From Bifidobacterium platyrrhinorum (GTDB lineage: Bacteria; Actinomycetota; Actinomycetes; Actinomycetales; Bifidobacteriaceae), in contig NZ_WHZV01000002.1 in assembly GCF_010667645.1 (NCBI RefSeq), positions 81,913-145,912 on the forward strand: a stretch of 64,000 nucleotides of DNA, in the 5' to 3' direction. The notes beneath the pieces are model-generated. The model did not search any database. It saw nothing but the letters and a program-made list of their open reading frames with translations, and was not told the DNA's origin. The translations under genes and the position numbers were made by a program. Shown one piece after another: positions 36,544 through 45,757 of the stretch (positions are counted from its first letter, which is position 1; each line of letters begins with the position of its first letter).

Positions 36544-37392
36544 TCACCCTAGCACCGGAGGGACTCGGACAGGACTTATGCGCATATCCTGCACATCCGG
36601 TTCATGTTCCGTCCCCTCCGCTTCGGAGGCGTCCTCCGGCGCGTCCGCGATTTCCGGGCTGCCCGCGGCCACGTCGGTCCCGCCCGTCCCGTCCGTCTTG
36701 GTTTCCTTGGTCTCCTTGGTCACCTTGGCCGGTTTGGCCGCTTTAGTCGTTTTGGCCGTCTTCGCGGCCCTGCCGCCCTCGAAGATGAGCTTCGGCTTGG
36801 AGTCGAGGCGGCTCAGGCCGTGCCAGGCGAGGTCCACGATGTACGCGGCGAGCTGCTCCTTGCTCACCTTCGGGCGGTCCGCCCAGTACTGGCCGGTGAA
36901 CACGGTCATGCCCACGAGCATCTGCGCATAGTACGGCACGCCCTTCACGGACAGCTTCTGCCGTTTGAACGCGGAGATAAGCAGGTCCTCGACGCGCATC
37001 GAGATGTCGCCCAGCAGCGAGCTGAACGAGCCGGACGGGTCCGTACTCGGCGAATCGCGCGACAGCACCTGGAACCCCTCCGAGTTCTCCTCGATGTAGG
37101 TGAGCAGCGCGAGCGCCGTGCGTTCGACGATCTGCCGCGGGTGCATGTCCGGATCCTGCAGCGCCACGGTGAGCGTGGAGGTCAGCGCCTGCATCTCGCG
37201 GTCGACGATCACCGCGTACAGGCCCTCCTTGCCGCCGAAATGCTCGTAGACGATGGGTTTCGACACCTTCGCGTGGCTGGCGATCTCCTCCACGCTCACC
37301 GATTCGAACCCCTTCGCCGCGAAAAGCGAGCGTCCGATGCGTATGAGCTGTTCGCGCCGCTGGTACGACGTCATGCGTGAGGAATTGGCCAT
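36544..37392 (-). CDS. TetR-family transcriptional regulator with a Lys/Ala/Thr-rich tail
   Basis: A 282-residue protein from ATG 37392 (GAGGGG upstream). The N-terminal HTH RREQLIRIGRSLFAAKGFESVSVEEIASHAKVSK... then PIVYEHFGGKEGLYAVIVDRE is classical TetR. The ligand domain ends near residue 215. The last 65 residues are unusual: a Lys/Ala/Thr repeat (KTAKTTKAAKPAKVTK) like histone H1 or HU tails, then an acidic stretch. It is divergent from the amino-acid permease gene, with a 19-bp inverted repeat between, so control of the permease cluster is plausible. It could equally act on itself or elsewhere. Confidence 0.88.
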   Translation of the reverse strand: MANSSRMTSYQRREQLIRIGRSLFAAKGFESVSVEEIASHAKVSKPIVYEHFGGKEGLYAVIVDREMQALTSTLTVALQDPDMHPRQIVERTALALLTYIEENSEGFQVLSRDSPSTDPSGSFSSLLGDISMRVEDLLISAFKRQKLSVKGVPYYAQMLVGMTVFTGQYWADRPKVSKEQLAAYIVDLAWHGLSRLDSKPKLIFEGGRAAKTAKTTKAAKPAKVTKETKETKTDGTGGTDVAAGSPEIADAPEDASEAEGTEHEPDVQDMRISPVRVPPVLG

Positions 37393-37479
37393 GCCCCTCA
37401 GCTTAGCCGCCGTGCGGGGCCACGCGCGTCGCGGCGGGGGCTTCGATCGGTGGAGTCGGCGCCGGCGTCCGTCGCTCAT

Positions 37480-37529
37480 GCGTCTATCGGCGTTCGTTAT
37501 GACGGCGTCCAACGAGCGCCGATAGGCGC
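37480..37529. promoter_or_regulatory. 19-bp inverted repeat between divergent TetR and permease genes
   Basis: GCGTCTATCGGCGTTCGTT (37480-37498) and AACGAGCGCCGATAGGCGC (37511-37529) are complementary except for two G-T pairs. It lies 88 bp from the TetR start and 180 bp from the permease start; it is a candidate operator or leader structure. The rest of the 317-bp gap shows no gene. Confidence 0.5.
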
Positions 37530-37709
37530 GGGCGCGTGTCGGCGCCGCGCCGGTGGTTGGATGTGAAGCATTCCGATCGGGGGATCGGAACGTCACGCGC
37601 CACGCATCCGGCGCGAACCACGGCAGGACATGACCGGCGGGGGCCGGTCGCCGGGGCCGCCGGATGCGCAACGGGCGCAGCCGATGACATCCAATGAGAG
37701 GGGAAAACC

Positions 37710-39116
37710 ATGACCACCACGACCATCGCCTCGGGGACCTCGGCCCGCACCGGGGCCCCGGCGCAGCGGGACGCCGCCGCGCAGCCCACGCTCAAGCGTT
37801 CGCTCAAACTGTCCGACCTGACCGTCTACGGCCTGATCTTCATGATCCCGGTCGCGCCGATCGCGTTTTACGGCTCGCAGGTGGGCGGCGCGCACGGCTT
37901 GGTCGCCACCGCCTACGTGATCGGCCTGGTGGCGATGCTGTTCACCGCGTTCAGCTACATCTCGCTGTCGAAGCTCTACCCGTACGCGGGGTCCGTCTAC
38001 AACTTCGTGCGCCAGGGCACCGGCAACGGCGGCCTCGGCTTCATCGCCGGCTGGGGCATCATCCTCGACTACCTGCTGCTGCCGGCCGTGACCACGCTGG
38101 TGGGCGCCGGGTTCCTGGGCCAGCTGCTGCCCGGCGTGCCCGGCTGGGTGTGGCCGGTGCTCATCGTCGCCATCATCGGCACGATCTCCAGCCTGGGCGT
38201 CAACATCCTGTCCAAGTTCTCCAAGGCGTTCCTCGCACTGCAGCTCGTGCTCATCGTCTGGTTCGTCGGCGCGACGCTCGTCGCCGTGGGCAACGGCACC
38301 GTGCGCTTCTCGGCGGCCGCGTTCTACAATCCGTCCGACTTCAGCTTCGCCAACGTGCTGAGCGCCACCGGCCTGGTCATCGTCTCGTTCCTCGGCTACG
38401 ACGCGATCAGCACGCTGAGCGAGGAGGCCGAACGGCCGCGCCGCAACGTGCCGCGCGCCATCATCTCCTCGCTGCTGGTCATCGGCACGATCTTCGTGGT
38501 GCTCACCTTCCTCGCCGGCTCCATCCAGCCCGACTACACGAAGGTCGACCCGGACTCCGGCTTCCTCGACATCCTCGGCATCGTCGGCGGACAGCCGCTG
38601 CAGGTGTTCGCCAGCATCGTCGTCGTGCTCTCCTTCTCGCTCGCCTCGGGCGAGGAATGCGTGACGTCCGTGTCGCGCGTGCTGTACGCGGTGGGCCGCG
38701 ACGGCCTGCTGCCGCGCGCCTTCGGCAGGCTCGACGCACGCTTCCGCACGCCGCTGTTCGCCACGGTCGTGGTGTCCGTGATCACGCTCGTGCTCTCGCT
38801 GGCCACCACCACCGACGTAATCGGCAACGTCGTGAGCTTCGGCGCGCTGTTCAGCTTCATCCTGCTCAACCTCACCGTCGTCTGGCACCTGTTCGTCAAG
38901 GGCGACGACCGCGGCGTGAAATCCGTGTTCGCGCACGTCGTCTCCCCGCTCATCGGCGCGGGCGTGAGCCTGTGGATCTTCACCGGCCTGGGGACCCTGT
39001 CGTGGACCATCGGCGCGATCTGGCTGGCCTTCGGCCTGGCGATCCTGGCCGTGCGCACGCACGGGTTCCGCGCGAACCTCGGCAGGGAGGGGGATCTCGC
39101 CGCCTACTTCGCCTGA
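37710..39116 (+). CDS. APC-superfamily amino acid/amine permease
   Basis: A 468-residue protein with about twelve helices. The APC core is seen in VYGLIFMIPVAPIAFYGSQVGGAHGLVATAYVIG (helix 1), FSYISLSKLYPYAGSVYNFVRQG, and FLGYDAISTLSEEAERPRRNVPRAIISSLL (helix 6 to loop). PuuP-like amine and amino-acid importers have this pattern. The gene is followed by a glutamine-synthetase-like ligase and an amidohydrolase on the same strand, which suggests uptake of an amine or amide that is then processed by gamma-glutamylation. The substrate is unknown. Confidence 0.88.
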   Translation: MTTTTIASGTSARTGAPAQRDAAAQPTLKRSLKLSDLTVYGLIFMIPVAPIAFYGSQVGGAHGLVATAYVIGLVAMLFTAFSYISLSKLYPYAGSVYNFVRQGTGNGGLGFIAGWGIILDYLLLPAVTTLVGAGFLGQLLPGVPGWVWPVLIVAIIGTISSLGVNILSKFSKAFLALQLVLIVWFVGATLVAVGNGTVRFSAAAFYNPSDFSFANVLSATGLVIVSFLGYDAISTLSEEAERPRRNVPRAIISSLLVIGTIFVVLTFLAGSIQPDYTKVDPDSGFLDILGIVGGQPLQVFASIVVVLSFSLASGEECVTSVSRVLYAVGRDGLLPRAFGRLDARFRTPLFATVVVSVITLVLSLATTTDVIGNVVSFGALFSFILLNLTVVWHLFVKGDDRGVKSVFAHVVSPLIGAGVSLWIFTGLGTLSWTIGAIWLAFGLAILAVRTHGFRANLGREGDLAAYFA

Positions 39117-39249
39117 CGGCCGACTCCCGACCCACCCGTCCGGCCCATCCGAAATCCCGGAATCCCGGATCCGCCACATACCGACCCATCATCCACCGCA
39201 CATCCACCGGCCGCCCCGACGGGCGGCCGCCCACCGAAAGGACCCGCAC

Positions 39250-40653
39250 ATGACCATCCAGACCGCAGGCGCGAACGCGGCCCCGACCATCACCACCGAA
39301 CTCGCCGGCGGCTCGTCCGCGGCCGGCCCCGCGCCGCACTCACCCGAACTCGTACAGGGCACGTTCGTCGATCTCGCCGGCGTGACCCGCGCCAAGAACG
39401 TCCCCGCCCGCCGCCGCGAGGTGTTCGCGAAGAACGGCCTCGGCGCGCCGAAGGTGTGGGTCGTGTTCAACGCGGACAACAACTTCGCGGAGAACGACAC
39501 GTTCAATGTGACCGGCGACCTGCGCCTGCGCCTCGACACCGCCGCCCTGCGCCACCTCGACGAGCACATCGTGTGGGGGCCGACGAACCTCGCCAACCAG
39601 GACGGCACGCCCAGCGAATACGATCCGCGCACCACGCTCGCGAACGTCGAGGCCCGCGCCGAGCAGGCCGGCTACTCCGCGCAGTTCGGTTTCGAATTCG
39701 AGTTCCTGCTGCTGCCGAACGAGATCGCGAACGACCGCCGCCCCGACATCTTCGCGCGCCCCTGGCTCGGTTACGGCGCACAGCCGTTCATCGAACAGGA
39801 CGCGTTCTTCGCCGACCTCACCGTCGCGGCCGATGCCGCCGGCATCGAACTCGAACAGCTGCACACCGAGTGGGGCACCCGCCAGTACGAGGTCTCGGTC
39901 GCGCCGGACACGCCGGTCGCCGCCGCCGACAAGGCCGTCCTGTTCAAGCTGCTCGTCAAGCGCACGGCCGCCCGCCACGGGCTGACCGCCGTGTTCTCCC
40001 CGAAGCCGTTCCCGGACCAGGCCGGCAGCGGCGGCCACATCCACTTCTCGCTCACCCGCCTGGGCAACGGCGAACACCTGTTCTCCGGCGGCCGGGGCGT
40101 CTACGGCCTGACCGCCGAGGGCGGCCATGCGATCGCCGGCGTGCAGGCGCATCTGGCCGAACTCACCGCGATCCTGTCCGGCTCGCCGGTCTCCCTGCTG
40201 CGCCTGCAGCCGGACACGTGGTCCGGCGCGGCGATCGGCTGGGGTCTCGAGAACCGCGAGGTCGCGATCCGCTATGCCGCCGCCACGCTCGGCAACCCGC
40301 GCGGCGCGAACATCGAGATCAAGACCGGCGACGCGGCAGCCAACCCGTACCTGGCGCTCGCGGGCCTGCTGTCCGCGGCGCTCGACGGCATCGAGCAGTC
40401 CCAGCCGCTGTTCAAGCCGACCGAGGGCATCCCGGCGTCGTTCTCCGAGGAGGAGAAGAAGGAGCGCGGGCTCGTCCCGTTCCCGAACGACTTCGACGAG
40501 ATCACGCGCCTGTTCGGCGAGTCCAAGGCCACGCGCCGCTGGTACGGCGACGGCATCGTCGACGCGATCGTCGCCATCCGCGGCCTCGTCAAGGCCACGT
40601 ACGGCGACACCTCCGACGAGGACCTCACCACCCTGTTCCGTCACGTATGGTGA
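39250..40653 (+). CDS. Glutamine-synthetase-like ligase (GSI/FluG-C type)
   Basis: A 467-residue protein with the GS beta-grasp and catalytic domains: FGFEFEFLLLP (metal Glu), QLHTEWGTRQYEVSVAP, the GSGGHIHFSL loop, WGLENREVAIRYAA and ANIEIKTGDAAANPYLALAGLLSAALDGIE. In true glutamine synthetases the last motifs read NRSA/V..RIP and ARRIEFRSPDxxxNPYL; here the Arg after IE is replaced by Lys and the preceding Arg pair is lost. It lacks the adenylylation-site region. This argues for a gamma-glutamyl ligase acting on an amine rather than ammonia. AAAGGA precedes the ATG. Confidence 0.85.
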   Translation: MTIQTAGANAAPTITTELAGGSSAAGPAPHSPELVQGTFVDLAGVTRAKNVPARRREVFAKNGLGAPKVWVVFNADNNFAENDTFNVTGDLRLRLDTAALRHLDEHIVWGPTNLANQDGTPSEYDPRTTLANVEARAEQAGYSAQFGFEFEFLLLPNEIANDRRPDIFARPWLGYGAQPFIEQDAFFADLTVAADAAGIELEQLHTEWGTRQYEVSVAPDTPVAAADKAVLFKLLVKRTAARHGLTAVFSPKPFPDQAGSGGHIHFSLTRLGNGEHLFSGGRGVYGLTAEGGHAIAGVQAHLAELTAILSGSPVSLLRLQPDTWSGAAIGWGLENREVAIRYAAATLGNPRGANIEIKTGDAAANPYLALAGLLSAALDGIEQSQPLFKPTEGIPASFSEEEKKERGLVPFPNDFDEITRLFGESKATRRWYGDGIVDAIVAIRGLVKATYGDTSDEDLTTLFRHVW

Positions 40654-42011
40654 TCGCGGATCATGCCCTGCGCGCGTCCGCACCCTCCCGCGGGGGTGCG
40701 GACGCGGACGTTTCGCGTGGCCGCGGCGCCGCGACGTTGCGCGGGTACGCGATGCGCGTGCCGTTGGTCGACGGCCACGCGCACGCCCCCTACCGCGACG
40801 CGCCGGATGCGCGCCGGTTCGCGCAGGCGATGTTCCTGATCGACCTGCCGCGTCCGGGCGATGCCGGTCGTGACGGTGGCGCTGGGATCGGCGATGCCGA
40901 CGCCGGCGGGGCGGACGCCGACGACGCCGCGCTCGGGCGGCTGCTCGCCGGACGCCTCGGCTGCGAGCTGACGCGCCGGTTCGGCGCGGCGCTCGGCATG
41001 GCCGATGCGGGCGGCGCGGGCGGCCCGCGCCGCTACTGGCGTGCGCGCGCCGCATCACGCGACCTCCGCGGATTCGAAACGGCGTTGCTGCGCGGGTGCG
41101 GCGTGTCCGCGTGGGTGCTCGACACCGGTGCGGCCGCCGACCTCATGGCATCGCCGCGGGAGTTCGCCGCGCGGGTCTCGGCATCGGGAAGCAACGGCGA
41201 CGGGGGCTTCGCCATGGCGCCCGGGACTCCGGGGGATTCGCCGGCTTCGGGGAATCCGGTCCGGGTGGTGCGCGTCGTGCGCGTCGAATCGGTCGCCGAA
41301 CGCGTGCTGCGGGAGCTTGGCGATGCGGCCGACGCCTTCCCGGGGAGGTTCCGCGCGGCGTTGGACGCCGAACTCGCCGAACCGGATGCGGTCGGGTGCA
41401 AAAGCGTCGCCGCGTACCGCACCGGATTCGCCATCGACTGGTCGCGGCCGTCCGACGAACGGGTCGTCGCCGCGGTGCGCGGTCTGGACGCCGCCGGGCG
41501 AGGCCGCATCGCGGATCCGACCGTGGAATCGTTCATCGTGAACGAGGCGCTGGAACGGGGGCTGCCCGTCCAGTTCCACGTGGGCTTCGGCGACGGCGAG
41601 GCGCGCATACGCGAATCCGACCCGACGGCGCTGGAACCGCTCGCGACGGTCGGAGCCCCGCTGGTGCTGCTGCACTGCGCGCCGTACGAGCGGCAGGCGG
41701 CGTGGATGTGCGCCACGCACGGCAACGTGTACATGGACCTGAGCCTGGCCTCGATGCATGCCGGCGTGGCGGGCACGCGGGCCCTGCTCGAACGCGTGCT
41801 GCAATGGTGCCCGTTCGACCGGCTGACGTACGCCTCCGACGGATTCGGCGTGGCGGAGACGCACGCGCTGGGCGCGCTCGTCTGGCGCGAGGCGTTCGGC
41901 GCGCTCGCCGCGGACTGGGCGGCGGACGGCCTGTGGGACGTGCCGTACGCGCGGCGGGTCGTCGACGCCGTGGCCCACGGCAACGCCGAACGGCTGTACG
42001 GGCTCGGCTGA
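40647..42011 (+). CDS. Amidohydrolase-superfamily protein (FluG-N-like)
   Basis: The ATG at 40647 overlaps the end of the ligase gene (7 nt), giving 454 residues; ATG 40752 (MRVPLVDGHAH) is an alternative. TIM-barrel metal-site motifs are VDGHAH, PVQFHVGFGDGE, LVLLHCAPYERQ and TYASDGFG. An Ala/Gly/Asp-rich insertion fills about residues 65-105. The pattern matches amidohydrolase_2 proteins and the N-terminal half of fungal and bacterial FluG. With the ligase it forms a split FluG pair, possibly producing and hydrolysing a gamma-glutamyl or amide intermediate. The substrate is unknown. Confidence 0.82.
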   Translation: MVIADHALRASAPSRGGADADVSRGRGAATLRGYAMRVPLVDGHAHAPYRDAPDARRFAQAMFLIDLPRPGDAGRDGGAGIGDADAGGADADDAALGRLLAGRLGCELTRRFGAALGMADAGGAGGPRRYWRARAASRDLRGFETALLRGCGVSAWVLDTGAAADLMASPREFAARVSASGSNGDGGFAMAPGTPGDSPASGNPVRVVRVVRVESVAERVLRELGDAADAFPGRFRAALDAELAEPDAVGCKSVAAYRTGFAIDWSRPSDERVVAAVRGLDAAGRGRIADPTVESFIVNEALERGLPVQFHVGFGDGEARIRESDPTALEPLATVGAPLVLLHCAPYERQAAWMCATHGNVYMDLSLASMHAGVAGTRALLERVLQWCPFDRLTYASDGFGVAETHALGALVWREAFGALAADWAADGLWDVPYARRVVDAVAHGNAERLYGLG

Positions 42012-42110
42012 TCGGCCGACGGCCGGTGGCCGGTGGCGGACCGACGGCCGGTGACAGACCGGTGGCCGGTCCGTGGCGCCGACGCCGGGCATGCGGACGG
42101 CGGCGGCCAC

Positions 42111-42116
42111 TAGACT
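42111..42116 (+). promoter_or_regulatory. -10 element of a probably leaderless ftsY transcript
   Basis: TAGACT lies 7 nt before the ftsY ATG, which places the transcription start at or next to the start codon. No ribosome-binding site is present. Confidence 0.6.
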
Positions 42117-42123
42117 GGGCGGC

Positions 42124-43503
42124 ATGGATAGCAATACGTTGGCCATGATTGGCGTTGCCGTCGTCGCGATCGTGCTGATCGCGCTGGCGGTGTGGTTCTC
42201 CAAGTCGCGCAAGCGCGATCTTGACAAGACGATCGCGGAGCGCGACGCGCTGCGCGAGCAGCAGTCCCGCGAGGCCGAGGAAAAGGAGCGCAAGGCCGAG
42301 GCCGAGGCCGCGGCCGCGCGCGAGGAATCCGCGCAAGCGGAGGAGTCCGGGGCCGGTGCGCCGGTCTCCGAGGAGCCGGCGGCCGAGGGCGAGCCCGGGC
42401 CGGCCGAGGTCGCGGAACCGGCCAAGGCCCTGACCGGGGCCGAAGCGGGGGAGACTCCGGCCGAACCCGAGTCGGAGCCCGAACCCGTGGCCGAGCCCGA
42501 ACCGGAATCCCGGCCGGAGCCCGCCGCGCAGGAGCCGGAACCCGCCCCCGCCCCGAAGCCGGAACCCGAACGGCCCGAATCCGTGGGCGGGCGCCTCACC
42601 CGACTCAAGGCGAAGCTCGCCAAGTCGAGCAACCCGTTCGGCAAGGCCCTGTTCAACATCCTCGCGAAGGACAACCTCTCCGAAACCGACTGGGAGGACG
42701 TCGAGGACACGCTGCTCCTTGCCGATGTCGGCGCCGAAGCCTCCGAACAGCTCGTCGACGACCTGAGGACCGACGCCCGCGTCACCGGCAAGGCCGATCC
42801 GGCCGAGGTGCGCGCCGCCCTCAGGGAGAAGCTGCTCGACCAGGTCGGCCGCGACACCGACCGCACCCTCAACGCGGACAAGCCGGGTGCGAACCGCCCG
42901 AGCGTCATCATCATGGTGGGCGTCAACGGCACCGGCAAGACCACCACCGCCGGCAAGCTCGCCCGCCTCTTCGTCGCCGACGGGAAGAAGGTCGTGCTCG
43001 GCGCGGCCGACACCTTCCGCGCCGCCGCCGCCGACCAGCTCGAGACGTGGGGCGCCCGCGTGGACGTGCCCGTCGTCCGCTCCGACAAGGACGGCGCCGA
43101 CCCGGCGTCCGTCGCCTTCGAGGCGAGCGCCAAGGCCAAGGAGATGGGCGCCGACGTGCTCATCATCGACACGGCCGGCCGCCTGCAAAACAAGGCGAAC
43201 CTCATGGACGAGCTCGGCAAGATCCGCCGCGTCACCGAGAAGAACCTGCCCGTGGACGAGGTGCTGCTCGTGCTCGACGCCACCACCGGCCAGAACGGCA
43301 TGACCCAGGCGAAGGTGTTCGCCGAGGCGATCGGCATCACCGGCGTGGTGCTCTCCAAGCTCGACGGCTCCGCGAAGGGCGGCATCGTGATCTCCGTGCA
43401 GAAGGAGCTCGGCGTGCCCGTCAAGCTCGTCGGCCTGGGCGAGGGCCCCGATGACCTCGCCCCGTTCGACCCGGAGGGCTTCGTCGACGGCATCCTCGCC
43501 TGA
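42124..43503 (+). CDS. ftsY: Signal recognition particle receptor FtsY
   Basis: A 459-residue SRP receptor GTPase that targets ribosomes to the Sec translocon. It has an N-terminal membrane helix at about 5-25, which replaces the amphipathic anchor of E. coli FtsY. A highly charged Glu/Ala/Pro linker follows (about 30-155, with PEPESRPEPAAQEPEP-type repeats), then the N domain (GRLTRLKAKLAKSSNPFG) and the G domain: GVNGTGKTTTAGKLA (G1), AADTFRAAAADQL (insertion box), IDTAGRLQNKANLM (G3), LSKLDGSAKGG (G4). No Shine-Dalgarno site; -10 TAGACT is 7 nt upstream, so it is likely leaderless. Confidence 0.95.
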   Translation: MDSNTLAMIGVAVVAIVLIALAVWFSKSRKRDLDKTIAERDALREQQSREAEEKERKAEAEAAAAREESAQAEESGAGAPVSEEPAAEGEPGPAEVAEPAKALTGAEAGETPAEPESEPEPVAEPEPESRPEPAAQEPEPAPAPKPEPERPESVGGRLTRLKAKLAKSSNPFGKALFNILAKDNLSETDWEDVEDTLLLADVGAEASEQLVDDLRTDARVTGKADPAEVRAALREKLLDQVGRDTDRTLNADKPGANRPSVIIMVGVNGTGKTTTAGKLARLFVADGKKVVLGAADTFRAAAADQLETWGARVDVPVVRSDKDGADPASVAFEASAKAKEMGADVLIIDTAGRLQNKANLMDELGKIRRVTEKNLPVDEVLLVLDATTGQNGMTQAKVFAEAIGITGVVLSKLDGSAKGGIVISVQKELGVPVKLVGLGEGPDDLAPFDPEGFVDGILA

Positions 43504-43631
43504 CCGGCCGAACCGACAGAAACCGGCCGAACCGATCGGCGCCGGCCGAAGTGGCGTTGGGCGCGACCGTCCCGGCGGGCCGCGGGTCCGCATCGTGAAC
43601 CGTCCCCGGTCATCCGCGCATCCGTGAACAG

Positions 43632-43664
43632 GTCCCGAATCATGATCGAAACATGATTCGGGAC
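43632..43664 (+). terminator. Terminator of ftsY
   Basis: GTCCCGAATCATG-ATCGAAA-CATGATTCGGGAC, a perfect 13-bp stem followed by TTT. It lies 128 bases behind ftsY. Confidence 0.75.
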
Positions 43665-43763
43665 TTTCGCGTTTCCGGCGCGTTTCCGGCGCGAAACCGG
43701 CGTGGAACCAGGGCGGCCGCGCCCGTGCGCGCATGCCCGCCCGCCCGTGCGCGGCCCGGGCGA

Positions 43764-43794
43764 TTAACAATCGCGTAACCTGCCGTAACGAAAC
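43764..43794. promoter_or_regulatory. GlnR-like direct repeats upstream of amt
   Basis: TTAAC (43764), GTAAC (43775), GTAAC (43785) and GAAAC (43790) are spaced 11, 10 and 5 bp. The first two fit the gTnAC-n6-GnAAC layout of actinobacterial GlnR boxes. A leader hairpin CCCCGCC-CGCAT-GGCGGGG follows at 43862-43880, just before the amt ribosome-binding site. The remainder of the 406-bp gap has no gene. Confidence 0.45.
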
Positions 43795-43909
43795 GAAAAC
43801 CATCCGGGCGTTCACTATCGAACCGTTAGCCCCCACGAGGGGGACGACGAAAGAACCAGAACCCCGCCCGCATGGCGGGGCGCAAGATGTGAAAGAGAGG
43901 GAGGTAGAC

Positions 43910-45536
<1,627 letters not shown>

Positions 45537-45596
45537 CAACAGACGTCCCTCCCTCCCGGCGCCCGCCGGGATGGGTCGGGGCCATCGATAGACAAG

Positions 45597-45637
45597 CAAG
45601 TCCCCGCACGCTGCCCCCAAAGCCGTGCGGGGACTTG
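45597..45637 (+). terminator. Terminator of amt-glnK
   Basis: CAAGTCCCCGCACG pairs perfectly (14 bp) with CGTGCGGGGACTTG. It lies 60 bases after the glnK stop and separates glnD. Confidence 0.8.
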
Positions 45638-45650
45638 TCGTATGCGGGCG

Positions 45651-45707
45651 TAACGGATGTATACGTGCGTGACGGATGTATACGTGCGTGACGGACGCAT
45701 GCGACGG
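45651..45707. repeat. 19-bp tandem repeat, three copies
   Basis: TAACGGATGTATACGTGCG (45651), TGACGGATGTATACGTGCG (45670) and a degenerate copy (45689). Each of the first two contains the palindrome GTATAC. It lies 50-105 bp before glnD. Confidence 0.8.
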
Positions 45708-45757
45708 GCGCGACGACGGGCGCCGCGGGCAGGACACACGGATCAAAGGAGCAGGCA

